Notes: generated by a model not told the origin, from the sequence alone. Shown: positions 8,810-16,231, numbered from the stretch's first letter. The stretch: DNA of 33,865 bases from an uncultured Eubacteriales bacterium (GCA_900549705.1 URPI01000003.1:1-33865); one strand, 5' to 3'. Translations and numbers: made by a program.

Positions 8810-8832
8810 TAGGAAAATTAACGAATATGCAC

Positions 8833-8897
8833 GGCGCAAAGCGCCCTTGGCTCCACCTCTGGGGGAGCTGGCAGCCCGAACGGGCTGACTGAGGGGG
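8833..8897 (-). repeat. Dispersed palindromic repeat, copy 2
   Basis: This is the reverse complement of the unit at 1-65: 49 bases identical, then three substitutions in the distal 16 bases. Two of those, in the GGCGCAAAGCGCC hairpin, keep it self-complementary. It lies in the gyrB-gyrA gap. Confidence 0.88.
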
Positions 8898-8937
8898 TGT
8901 CGTGCGTATTTTGAAGCGCCCCGTTTTTTCGTAGCGC

Positions 8938-8974
8938 ACCCCCTAGCTTCCCCCGGGGGAAGCCAAGGGCAGCG
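8938..8974. repeat. Second palindromic element in gyrB-gyrA gap
   Basis: A perfect 18-base palindrome, GCTTCCCCCGGGGGAAGC (8946-8963), is followed by CAAGGGCAGCG. The flanking CCCCCT and CCAAGGGC resemble the ends of the repeat at 8833-8897, so it may be a shortened relative. Confidence 0.6.
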
Positions 8975-9093
8975 AACTTTACGCTTTTACCGTACATGAT
9001 ACCGCTCTGTTCCATAAGCGGTGAGGCGGCAAACTGCTGCTCCCACAGATAAGATAGAAATTTTTGTTTTCCTCAAAGTTTGGAGGTGCTTGA

Positions 9094-11661
9094 ATGGCAC
9101 ATAATCGTTCTTATAAACCAGAGGACATCGCCTTTCCCAACCAGGTAATCACCGAGAGCAAGCTGGTGGAGGAAATGGAGAAGTCCTATATTGAATACGC
9201 CATGAGCGTCATTGTGGGTCGTGCCCTGCCCGACGTGCGGGACGGCCTGAAACCGGTGCATCGGCGGATTCTTTACACCATGTATGAAAGCGGGCTGACC
9301 TCCGACAAGCCCTTTAAGAAATCTGCCACCTGCGTCGGTGACGTGCTGGGTAAATACCACCCCCATGGCGACGCTTCTGTTTACGATGCCATGGTGCGTC
9401 TGGCGCAGAATTTCTCCATGCGCTATATGCTGGTGGACGGTCACGGCAACTTCGGTTCCGTGGACGGCGATCCCCCCGCTGCCTACCGTTACACCGAGGC
9501 AAGACTCAGTAAGCTCAGCAACGAAATGCTCCGGGACATCGAAAAGGAGACCGTGGACTGGGATCCCAACTTCGATGAAAGCCGGAAAGAACCCCGGGTG
9601 CTGCCCTCCCGGTTCCCCAACCTGCTGGTCAACGGTTCCTCCGGCATCGCCGTGGGCATGGCCACCAATATTCCGCCCCACAATCTCACCGAGGTGATTA
9701 ACGCCTGCGTGTGTGTGCTGGATGACCCGGAATGCACCCTGGCAGACCTGATGGAGCACATTACCGGTCCGGATTTCCCCACCGGCGGCATCATCATGGG
9801 ACGCAGCGGCATTCGTGCCGCCTACGCCACCGGCAGAGGCAAGGTGGTGGTGCGTGCCAAAACGGAATTTGAGACCTTTAATAAGGATCGCCAGCGCATC
9901 ATTGTCACCGAGCTGCCCTACCAGGTCAACAAGCGCCAGCTGATTAAAACCATCGCCGAGCAGGTAAAGGACAAGCGGCTGGATGGCATCAGCGACCTGC
10001 GGGACGAAACCGACCGCAACGGTATGCGCATTGTCATTGAGCTGAAAAAGGATGCCAACGGTCAGGTGGTGCTGAACAATCTGTTTAAGCAGACCGCCTT
10101 GCAGTCCAATTTCAGCATCATCATGCTGGCACTGGTGGACAACCAGAAGCAGCCCAAGATTTTGTCCCTGCGGCAGATTCTGGACGAATACCTGGCACAC
10201 CAGATGAACGTCCTGACCCGCAGAACCCAATACGATTTGCGCAAGGCCCAGGAGCGTGCTCACCTGCTGGAAGGTCTGCTGGTTGCCCAGGACAACATCG
10301 ACGAAGTCATTCACATCATCCGCACCAGCTACGACAACGCCAAGCAGCGCCTGATGGAGCGATTCAGCCTGGACGACGTGCAGGCGCAGGCCATCTGCGA
10401 TATGCGTCTGATTGCCTTGCAGGGTCTGAACCGGGAAAAGCTGGAAGCCGAATACAAGGAGCTGGAGCAGAAGATTTCCTATTATCAGGAGCTGCTGGCT
10501 GACCCCGTGAAGATGCAGGGCGTTCTGCGCAGCGAGCTGATTGAAATTCGGGATAAATTCGGCGACAAGCGGAAAACCGACATCCAGGAAATCGAGGATG
10601 AAATTGACATTGAGGATTTGATTGAGGAGGAGGTTTGTGCCTTCACCCTCAGCAACCACGGCTACATCAAGCGGATGCCCGTGGACACCTACCGCACCCA
10701 GAGCCGGGGCGGCAGAGGTGTCAATGCCCAGAACCTCAAGGAGGAGGACTATGTCAAGTCCCTGAACATCGCCTCCACCCATGACCATATCCTGTTCTTC
10801 ACCGACATCGGCAAGGTGCACCACCGCAAGGGCTACCAGATTCCCGAGGCAGGCCGCACCGCCCGTGGCACTGCCATGGTCAATGTGCTGCCCCTGGAAG
10901 CGGAGGAGCGGGTAACTGCCATGGTCACCACCCGAGAATTTGACGACAACGAGTTCCTGGTGATGATTACCCGCAAGGGCGTTGTCAAGCGGCTGCCCTT
11001 CGTGGCGCTGAAAACCAACCGCAAGGGCGGCATCCGTGCCATTACCCTGGAGGAAGGCGACCATCTGATCAACGTCATCCGCACCACCGGCAATGACAAC
11101 ATCATCCTCGCCACGGCACAGGGCATGGCCATTTGCTTCAACGAAAACGATGTGCGCTGCATGGGGCGTGATGCTGCCGGTGTCCGGGGCATCACTCTGA
11201 ACGAAGGCGACATTGTGGTGGGTGCCCAGAAGTGGGAGGAGGGCAAGACCCTGCTTACCGTTACCGAAAACGGCTACGGCAAGCGGACGGAGCTGCCTGA
11301 ATACCTGCGTACCGGCCCCGACGGGGAAAAGGTGCCCCAGAGCCGTGGCGGCAAGGGTCTGAAGAACTACAACATCACCCCCAAGACCGGCAATGTGGCT
11401 GGCTGCGTGGTGGTAGGCGAAACCGATGACGTGATGCTGATTGAAAACGGCGGCGTGATTATCCGTGTGCCCGCGGGCTCCATCAACGTTTACAAGCGGG
11501 ATGTGCAGGGCGTTATCGTCATGCGTATTGAGGAGGGCAACAAACTGGTGAGCCTGGAATGCGTGCCCAACGTGAACACCGATGACGTGGAGGAGTTCCC
11601 GGAGGAGCGGAACGCGGCGGACATTATTCCCGGGAATCTCAGCGAGGACGCGGGAGAATGA
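9094..11661 (+). CDS. gyrA: DNA gyrase subunit A
   Basis: GyrA is the DNA cleavage-rejoining subunit of gyrase. The 855-residue protein is full length. The catalytic tyrosine is Tyr133 in YRYTEAR. The quinolone-determining helix reads GDASVYD, so the Escherichia coli Ser83 position is Ala94 while the acidic Asp87 position is kept (Asp98). The GyrA box in the C-terminal DNA-wrapping domain is QSRGGRG (536-542), a close variant of QRRGGKG, which marks it as gyrase rather than topoisomerase IV. TGGAGGTG lies just upstream of the ATG. The stop codon overlaps the rnhA start as ATGA, so the two are coupled. Confidence 0.98.
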   Translation: MAHNRSYKPEDIAFPNQVITESKLVEEMEKSYIEYAMSVIVGRALPDVRDGLKPVHRRILYTMYESGLTSDKPFKKSATCVGDVLGKYHPHGDASVYDAMVRLAQNFSMRYMLVDGHGNFGSVDGDPPAAYRYTEARLSKLSNEMLRDIEKETVDWDPNFDESRKEPRVLPSRFPNLLVNGSSGIAVGMATNIPPHNLTEVINACVCVLDDPECTLADLMEHITGPDFPTGGIIMGRSGIRAAYATGRGKVVVRAKTEFETFNKDRQRIIVTELPYQVNKRQLIKTIAEQVKDKRLDGISDLRDETDRNGMRIVIELKKDANGQVVLNNLFKQTALQSNFSIIMLALVDNQKQPKILSLRQILDEYLAHQMNVLTRRTQYDLRKAQERAHLLEGLLVAQDNIDEVIHIIRTSYDNAKQRLMERFSLDDVQAQAICDMRLIALQGLNREKLEAEYKELEQKISYYQELLADPVKMQGVLRSELIEIRDKFGDKRKTDIQEIEDEIDIEDLIEEEVCAFTLSNHGYIKRMPVDTYRTQSRGGRGVNAQNLKEEDYVKSLNIASTHDHILFFTDIGKVHHRKGYQIPEAGRTARGTAMVNVLPLEAEERVTAMVTTREFDDNEFLVMITRKGVVKRLPFVALKTNRKGGIRAITLEEGDHLINVIRTTGNDNIILATAQGMAICFNENDVRCMGRDAAGVRGITLNEGDIVVGAQKWEEGKTLLTVTENGYGKRTELPEYLRTGPDGEKVPQSRGGKGLKNYNITPKTGNVAGCVVVGETDDVMLIENGGVIIRVPAGSINVYKRDVQGVIVMRIEEGNKLVSLECVPNVNTDDVEEFPEERNAADIIPGNLSEDAGE

Positions 11662-12101
11662 AAACCGTCACCCTCTATACCGACGGTGCCTGCTCCGGCA
11701 ACCCCGGCCCCGGCGGCTGGGGCTGCATCCTGGAATATCAGGGGCATGAAAAGGAGCTCAGCGGCGGCGAAAAAAACACCACCAACAACCGCATGGAGCT
11801 GACGGGCGTGATTATGGGGCTTTCCGCATTGAAGGAGCCTTGCATTGTGGAGTTGTACTCCGACAGCAAGTATGTTCTTGATGCCCTGCAAAAGGGCTGG
11901 GTCTACGGCTGGAAAAAGCGGGGCTGGGTGAAAAGCGACAAAAAGCCCGCCCTCAATTCTGACCTCTGGGAGCAGCTCTTGGGGCTGATCGCCCAGCATG
12001 AGGTGCATTATCATTGGGTCAAGGGTCATGCCGAAAACCCGAAAAATAACCGGTGCGACGAGTTGGCGGTAGGGGAGTGGAAGAAGCTGAAATCCACCTG
12101 A
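11658..12101 (+). CDS. rnhA: Ribonuclease HI
   Basis: This enzyme cleaves the RNA strand of RNA-DNA hybrids and so removes R-loops and primer remnants. The 147-residue protein keeps all active-site residues: Asp9 in YTDGACSGNPG, Glu47 in NNRMEL, Asp69 in YSDS, His124 in VKGHAENPKNNRCD and Asp134. Length is normal for type HI. The ATG overlaps the gyrA stop by four bases, an unusual neighbour for rnhA. A shared transcript with gyrase would be plausible because both control R-loop load; that link is inference. Confidence 0.96.
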   Translation: MKTVTLYTDGACSGNPGPGGWGCILEYQGHEKELSGGEKNTTNNRMELTGVIMGLSALKEPCIVELYSDSKYVLDALQKGWVYGWKKRGWVKSDKKPALNSDLWEQLLGLIAQHEVHYHWVKGHAENPKNNRCDELAVGEWKKLKST

Positions 12102-12134
12102 CTGTCACCGCGTCGATATAAAAAGGAGTATTTT

Positions 12135-12800
12135 ATGAAGAAAGCGATTTCTATGCTGCTGGCACTGGCAATGGCCCTGAGCTTGCCCCTGGCAGCACAC
12201 TGCGAAGGGACTGCCGGCGGCACGAATGACACTGCGTTGACAACACTTTCTGATGGTGGGCTTTCTGCGGGCGTTCAGACGGAAAATTCCTATTGGAATG
12301 ACGCGATGAGCATCGGCTGTACCTTTGGAAGCAAATGGTATTTCTACACGGACGAGGAAATCGCGGAGCAAAACGGGCTTGCCACCGGAATGCTGCGGGA
12401 GGACTATGCAAAGCTGGTGGAGGAAAGCGGCAGCATGATGGATATGCTGGCAGTGAACACCGAAACCGGTGAAAATGTAAACATCACCCTCCAGCGTTTG
12501 AGCCTGACGGATGCCTTGGTGCTGGACGAACAGAAGTATGCGGAGATTTCCGCAGAACCCCTGGTGGAAGCCCTGGAGCAAACCGGGCTGGAAAATGTAA
12601 GCACCAGCGTCGATGAAGTTGAATTTCTGGGGGAGAAGCATCCCTGTGTCCGGGTCAAAGCACTGATACAGGATATGGATTTCTTTGAAACATTGGTCAT
12701 CGTAAAAACCGGGCGGACGGTCTGCGTCGTCACGGTGGCTTGCTTCCTGGAAGACACCACCGAGGAAGTGCTGGCCAACTTCTATGGAGAAAAGCCCTGA
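12135..12800 (+). CDS. Secreted protein of unknown function
   Basis: The 221-residue protein starts with a clear signal peptide: MKK, then a hydrophobic stretch to about residue 20, with likely cleavage after the AAHCE region. The mature part has no motif I recognise. It opens with YWNDAMSIGCTFGSKWYFYTDEEI, which looks like a soluble alpha/beta domain, and ends with a VIVKTGRTVCVVTVACF strand pair and a short helix. AAAAAGGAG lies 7 bases before the ATG. Its stop codon overlaps the start of remB (TGATG), so the two are translationally coupled. It could be a surface or matrix component, but that rests only on the neighbour. Confidence 0.8.
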   Translation: MKKAISMLLALAMALSLPLAAHCEGTAGGTNDTALTTLSDGGLSAGVQTENSYWNDAMSIGCTFGSKWYFYTDEEIAEQNGLATGMLREDYAKLVEESGSMMDMLAVNTETGENVNITLQRLSLTDALVLDEQKYAEISAEPLVEALEQTGLENVSTSVDEVEFLGEKHPCVRVKALIQDMDFFETLVIVKTGRTVCVVTVACFLEDTTEEVLANFYGEKP

Positions 12801-13054
12801 TGTATCTGTCCATCGGTAACGACATGGCGGTGCGGGAGCACAGCGTCATCGGCATCTTTGACCTGGACAATACCACCACCTCCAAGCGCACCCGGGAATT
12901 TTTGGAGCAGTGCGAAAAGGAGGGGCAGGTGGTTCCCTGTGACGACCTGCCAAAAGCCTTCCTCCTGACGGATGAATACCAGCTTCCAAAGGTGTATTTA
13001 ACGGCGCTCAATTCCCAGACGCTGGCAGCAAGATTTGAAAAGGACAGTCCCTGA
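12800..13054 (+). CDS. remB: RemB/YaaB-like DUF370 regulator
   Basis: This 84-residue protein starts MYLSIGNDMAVREHSVIGIFDLD. That aligns by eye with Bacillus subtilis RemB (YaaB), whose start is also MYxHxGDDxVV...IVGIFD. DUF370 proteins include RemA, a DNA-binding regulator of biofilm matrix genes. In Bacillus remB lies between recF and gyrB; here it is after rnhA. The start codon overlaps the stop of the upstream secreted protein gene, and no separate ribosome site is evident, so translation is probably coupled. A terminator containing parS follows 9 bases after the stop. Confidence 0.85.
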   Translation: MYLSIGNDMAVREHSVIGIFDLDNTTTSKRTREFLEQCEKEGQVVPCDDLPKAFLLTDEYQLPKVYLTALNSQTLAARFEKDSP

Positions 13055-13063
13055 TAAGATACG

Positions 13064-13101
13064 CCCCCAAATGTTTCACGTGAAACATTTGGGGGCTTTT
13101 T
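13064..13101 (+). terminator. Rho-independent terminator after remB
   Basis: A perfect 32-base palindrome (arms 13064-13079 and 13080-13095), beginning CCCCCAAATG and ending CATTTGGGGG, is followed by C and five T. It ends the rnhA-remB transcript. Its centre is a parS site. Confidence 0.9.
13072..13087. promoter_or_regulatory. parS chromosome-partitioning site
   Basis: TGTTTCACGTGAAACA is a perfect palindrome matching the bacterial parS consensus TGTTNCACGTGAAACA. ParB (Spo0J) binds such sites near the origin to load SMC and drive segregation. It lies about 10 kb from dnaA, where parS sites are expected, and forms the core of the terminator stem at 13064-13101. Confidence 0.92.
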
Positions 13102-13108
13102 CAGTGCG

Positions 13109-13160
13109 CCCTGTAGGGGCGGATAGCATCCGCCCGAAATCCCGGATTTTCGCCAGTACC
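13109..13160 (-). repeat. Dispersed hairpin repeat, copy A
   Basis: On the minus strand the unit reads GGTACT, a spacer, AATCCGGGATTTCGGGCGG, then CCGCCCC and TAC. It matches 14525-14576 on the plus strand, with 21 bases identical in one run. GGGCGGAT/ATCCGCCC forms a hairpin. A fragment, CTACAGGGCGGATGC, recurs at about 13208-13222. The rest of 13102-13270 shows nothing else. Confidence 0.75.
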
Positions 13161-13270
13161 TGAACGAATGCACCCACCATTATAGGGGGCAACTAAAAGT
13201 CCTCCTCTACAGGGCGGATGCAAACCGGTTTCTGCGAGGAAAAGAACTGGGCAGATTAGGGAACTGCCGC

Positions 13271-13651
13271 CTAGAAAAACGTAGAGATATTCAGGCGGTG
13301 GGCATTTTCAATCGCCTCCACCCGCAAAATGGTGTCGGCACACAGGGCGCAGAAATCCGCCTTTTCCTTTTCCTTCGCCCATACCCGCAGCATGGAGAGA
13401 TTTCCTTCAATGTCCTCCATAAACGCATGGTCGCACAGTGCCGCGCAGAAGGTGCGGGAGCGTTGCCACCGGGTATAGGCTTCCGCCGTCTTTTCCCCGG
13501 CTTGGGCGTAGTCCTCTGTTTCCGCAGCGGTCATGGCTGCTGCCAGCGACTGCTTCACCGGCTTCTGTAGCGCAGCCATCCCAATCTGCGTGCCGATGGA
13601 AATAACCAGCAGCACCGCAAGAAGGCCAATTCCAATACGAAAGCGCCCCAT
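13271..13651 (-). CDS. DUF4363-like membrane-anchored protein
   Basis: The 126-residue protein has one N-terminal membrane segment (about residues 5-24) and an alpha-helical remainder rich in Ala, Glu and Lys, with a tryptophan-arginine patch in the middle. This size and layout fit the DUF4363 family, which in Clostridia commonly follows a DUF421 gene, as here. AAAGGAGG lies 7 bases before the ATG at 13651, and the start overlaps the DUF421 stop codon. Its function is unknown; the pairing suggests a membrane complex. The assignment rests on context and layout rather than a strong motif. Confidence 0.7.
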   Translation of the reverse strand: MGRFRIGIGLLAVLLVISIGTQIGMAALQKPVKQSLAAAMTAAETEDYAQAGEKTAEAYTRWQRSRTFCAALCDHAFMEDIEGNLSMLRVWAKEKEKADFCALCADTILRVEAIENAHRLNISTFF

Positions 13652-14358
13652 CAACTTTCCTCCTTTGGAATGAAAATCACCTGTGTGCCCAACAGCGCCA
13701 GCAGAAAGGTATCCTCCTGCCTGGCGTTTTTTTCGCGGAGCGCAGACCGCACCCATTGGCTGTCTTTCCCGGATAGACGCAAATTCTGCTGCAACAGCAC
13801 CCCATCCTCAATGATTGTCAGGGGGATTTCTTGGGGTTTGACCTTAATTCCTGCATCCTGGGCGGTAGCGGGCGCTTTTTCTGCATAGGGGAAAACGGAC
13901 AGGGTGCCATCGGTTTCCAAAATGGCAAACTGCACCTGACGGATGTCCAGCACGTCCTTTGTCCGCAGATGCCCCATCAGCTCATCCAGCGTAATTCTGG
14001 TCTGACGCAGCTGCTTTTGCAGAATCACCCCGTTGTCAATCAAGATAACCGGCTTACCGCACAGCAGCTGGCGAAAGGCCGTGTTGCGCAGCGTCCACCA
14101 GCTGAGCACCAGCTCCACTCCCAGCACCGTGAGGATGGGCACCAACCCGGAAAAGAGCGGAATGCCCCCATCCTGCATGGGGATGGAAGCCAGGTTTGCC
14201 ACCAGCATGGTCACAACAAATTCCGCAGGTGCCATCTGCCCAACCTGCCGCTTACCCATGAGCCGAATGACCAGAATCAGCACCAAATATAAAACGAGTG
14301 TCCGCAAGTAGGATAAAATCACCGGTTTCACCTCATGAAAGCTTGCCCGGTTTGCCAT
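13651..14358 (-). CDS. DUF421 (YetF family) membrane protein
   Basis: The 235-residue protein has three membrane segments in the first 85 residues, with the family motif VIRLMGKRQVGQMAPAEFVV (about 30-49), followed by a soluble domain containing GKPVILIDNG and ITLDELMGHLR. These are hallmarks of the YetF/DUF421 family, several members of which are made during Bacillus sporulation; biochemical function is not established. The start ATG at 14358 has only a weak GGAA upstream; a GTG ten codons in is possible. It is divergent from the pdaA-like gene, across a gap filled with repeats. Confidence 0.88.
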   Translation of the reverse strand: MANRASFHEVKPVILSYLRTLVLYLVLILVIRLMGKRQVGQMAPAEFVVTMLVANLASIPMQDGGIPLFSGLVPILTVLGVELVLSWWTLRNTAFRQLLCGKPVILIDNGVILQKQLRQTRITLDELMGHLRTKDVLDIRQVQFAILETDGTLSVFPYAEKAPATAQDAGIKVKPQEIPLTIIEDGVLLQQNLRLSGKDSQWVRSALREKNARQEDTFLLALLGTQVIFIPKEES

Positions 14359-14524
14359 GAATTATTCCATTAACAGGAACGTATAACTTTAGGGGTGAGC
14401 GGCAGTGCCGCCGAACAATGCCGCACAGGGCTTGCAGCGATACGTTGATTCCCTGACCCGAACGGTTCGGTACTGCTCAGGAACCGGTCTGCACACGCTC
14501 TATAGGGGGCGTGTACGTTCATCC

Positions 14525-14576
14525 GGGTACTATCAAAATCCGGGATTTCGGGCGGCTGGCAGCCGCCCCCTATGGG
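14525..14576 (+). repeat. Dispersed hairpin repeat, copy B
   Basis: This copy has the same unit as 13109-13160 on the opposite strand. GGCGGCTGGCAGCCGCC forms a hairpin. The loop-side bases differ from copy A, yet the stem stays paired. Upstream, ACACGC/GCGTGT (about 14492-14515) makes another small hairpin. No gene was seen in 14359-14612. Confidence 0.75.
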
Positions 14577-14612
14577 TTGACGGGAACATACGTCAATATA
14601 AGGAGGTATTCC

Positions 14613-15407
14613 ATGAAAAAACGGGATTTGGTTATTTTGGCGGCGGCGCTTCTATTCGCGATGCTGGCAGGCTTTTGGGTGCTGCACAGTGATGTGCTGC
14701 AAACCGGCTCCTGGGGACTCAGCTTCCGGGAGCCGGGAGTGCCGCCGGTGGGCAACGCCGGTGTGGATCAGCTGAAGCGGTTTGATGCAGCCTATCTGGG
14801 CAACACCCAGGAGAAGGTGATTTATCTCACCTTTGATGCCGGGTATGAAAACGGCTGCACGGAGCCGATTCTGGATGCGCTGAAAAAGCACAATGCCCCC
14901 GCCGCTTTTTTCCTGGTAGGCACCTACATTCGCCAACACCCGGATTTGGTGCGCCGTATGGCAGGGGAGGGGCACACCGTCGGCAACCATACCATGCATC
15001 ACTACGATATGAGCAAAATTTCCGACCCCGCCGCATTTCAGAAGGAACTGGAGGATGTGGAAACCGCCTATCAGGAGGTGGTAGGAAAGCCAATGGAAAA
15101 ATATTATCGCCCGCCTCAGGGAATCTACAGTGAAGAGAATCTGAGGCAGGCGAAGAATTTGGGCTATAAAACTGTTTTTTGGAGTCTTGCCTATGTGGAC
15201 TGGAACCGGGACAGCCAGCCCAGTGCCGATGCAGCTTTTCAGAAGCTCATCCCCCGCATTCACCCCGGGGCGGTGGTGCTGCTCCATTCTACCAGCCGCA
15301 CCAATGCGGAAATTCTGGATGAACTGCTGAGCAAATGGGAAGCTCTGGGCTATCGGTTCGCCCCCATTGGGGAGCTGTTCCAGGAAACCAACTCCGCAAC
15401 GGAGTAA
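14613..15407 (+). CDS. pdaA: PdaA-type polysaccharide deacetylase
   Basis: This is likely the delta-lactam-biosynthetic de-N-acetylase that removes acetyl from N-acetylmuramic acid in spore cortex peptidoglycan. The 264-residue protein has an N-terminal membrane or signal segment (about 5-24) and a NodB-type domain. Motif 1 is TFDAGYENG with catalytic Asp75. Motif 2 is GNHTMHHYDM with metal ligands His126 and His130. Motif 3 is RPPQG and the last motif is LLHSTS. As in PdaA, the second Asp of the usual TFDDG is replaced, here by Ala. AAGGAGG lies 6 bases before the ATG at 14613. With spoIIE in the same window it supports a spore-former. It ends 4 bases before the convergent stop of the next gene. 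Confidence 0.85.
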   Translation: MKKRDLVILAAALLFAMLAGFWVLHSDVLQTGSWGLSFREPGVPPVGNAGVDQLKRFDAAYLGNTQEKVIYLTFDAGYENGCTEPILDALKKHNAPAAFFLVGTYIRQHPDLVRRMAGEGHTVGNHTMHHYDMSKISDPAAFQKELEDVETAYQEVVGKPMEKYYRPPQGIYSEENLRQAKNLGYKTVFWSLAYVDWNRDSQPSADAAFQKLIPRIHPGAVVLLHSTSRTNAEILDELLSKWEALGYRFAPIGELFQETNSATE

Positions 15408-15411
15408 ACAA

Positions 15412-16017
15412 TTATCCGATTTCCGCAGGCTCCCGTATGTAGTTTGGATGGCGAAACAGTAGTTCCCATGTTCCGTCTATGTATTTTTCTTTCTCCAGGA
15501 CGGTTACAAGCGTCTGATTCTTCAGATAATCCACGTTTGTTTTTGCAAAGGCGGACTTGCAGTAATACCGCTGGGATTGGTCCTTATCCAAAAAGATAAA
15601 GAAAATTTCTCCTGTGCTTGTGTTTTGAATCACATATTCTGCCTGAATTTTACTTCCGGTCAATACTCGCCTGCTGTCAAAATGAGCAATTATAAAATCA
15701 GATTCCAGCGTTTGCTCAAGGCAAATAATTGCATTCAGTCTGCCCTTGATTTTCTCCCAATTTCGGCTCTTTTCAAGGCGTGCGCCGTCAAGTTTTCCAC
15801 TTAAAAGAGAACCAAGAAGCTTTCCTCCTTCAAATTCATTCCGGCGTAGACCGAAATCAACACCCCGTGCGTATTGCATTCCGCAAAGATGTGGGAAATC
15901 TTCCGGTGAAAAGCAAAGCCGAAAACAATTAGCATGACCCTTGCGGCCAACGGTAATCCGGTATTCTGCGTTTATTAGCTGAGCCCAGGCGTATGCCGCT
16001 TGTAAAAGCAAATTCAT
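15412..16017 (-). CDS. Uncharacterised protein, possible PBECR4-like nuclease fold
   Basis: The 201-residue protein has no signal peptide or membrane segment. Residues 17-60 (AEYRITVGRKGHANCFRLCFSP, then EDFPHLCGMQY) recall the PBECR4 group of the barnase-EndoU-colicin-RelE-like nucleases found in phages and polymorphic toxins, where an FxHLxG motif follows a beta hairpin. This is a resemblance by eye only. A long beta-rich C-terminal half follows. The gene is more AT-rich than its neighbours, suggesting acquisition. AAGGA lies 9 bases before the ATG. An intrinsic terminator ends about 14 bases upstream of the start, so expression may depend on read-through of the upstream RNA. Confidence 0.6.
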   Translation of the reverse strand: MNLLLQAAYAWAQLINAEYRITVGRKGHANCFRLCFSPEDFPHLCGMQYARGVDFGLRRNEFEGGKLLGSLLSGKLDGARLEKSRNWEKIKGRLNAIICLEQTLESDFIIAHFDSRRVLTGSKIQAEYVIQNTSTGEIFFIFLDKDQSQRYYCKSAFAKTNVDYLKNQTLVTVLEKEKYIDGTWELLFRHPNYIREPAEIG

Positions 16018-16030
16018 AATCCATTATCCT

Positions 16031-16060
16031 TAAAAAGGAGCTCTGCAAAAGCAGAGCTCC
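16031..16060 (-). terminator. Intrinsic terminator directly before 15412-16017
   Basis: On the minus strand, the perfect 10-bp stem GGAGCTCTGC/GCAGAGCTCC with a TTTT loop is followed by five T. It lies 19 bases before the start codon of the downstream gene, in attenuator position. Confidence 0.9.
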
Positions 16061-16199
16061 TCAAATGGCGTTTTCATTCGGAAAACCTACGTCAGCCTGT
16101 GGGAACCGCCGAACCCTCATTCAAAGCTCCACAGGTGTACGGATGCTGACCCCATCACCTGCTTCAACGCTGGACGGGCACACAAGATGCCGTCTGTAC
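16032..16199 (-). ncRNA. Structured RNA: attenuator leader or small RNA
   Basis: A strong promoter just upstream and the terminator at its end delimit a transcript of about 165 bases with no ORF of note. Visible helices, in transcript order, are GACGG/CCGTC; CAGGTG/CACCTG; CCTGTGG/CCACAGG, extended outward by GTCAG/CTGAC; GGTTTTC/GAAAAC; and the terminator. CAGGTG/CACCTG and CCTGTGG/CCACAGG share bases and exclude each other. The segment GGAGCTTTG can pair with CAGAGCTCC of the terminator 3-prime arm (9 pairs, one G-U), a possible antiterminator. I do not recognise the family. It is not a T-box, and the ends do not pair as in 6S RNA. Confidence 0.65.
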
Positions 16200-16203
16200 C
16201 TTC

Positions 16204-16231
16204 AGTATACCCCATTCTCAAGAATTGTCAA
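16204..16231 (-). promoter_or_regulatory. Promoter of the 16032-16199 RNA
   Basis: On the minus strand, -35 TTGACA (16231-16226) and -10 TATACT (16209-16204) are 16 bases apart. It lies between the ATPase stop codon and the RNA, so the RNA has its own start. Confidence 0.85.

Noticed and set aside
8810..9093. Missing gene between gyrB and gyrA
   Set aside because: The only open frames are formed by the palindromic repeats and have no start signals.
16032..16199. Identification as 6S RNA, SRP RNA or tmRNA
   Set aside because: The ends do not form the long 6S rod, the conserved SRP GNAR tetraloop region is missing, and there is no tRNA-like end.
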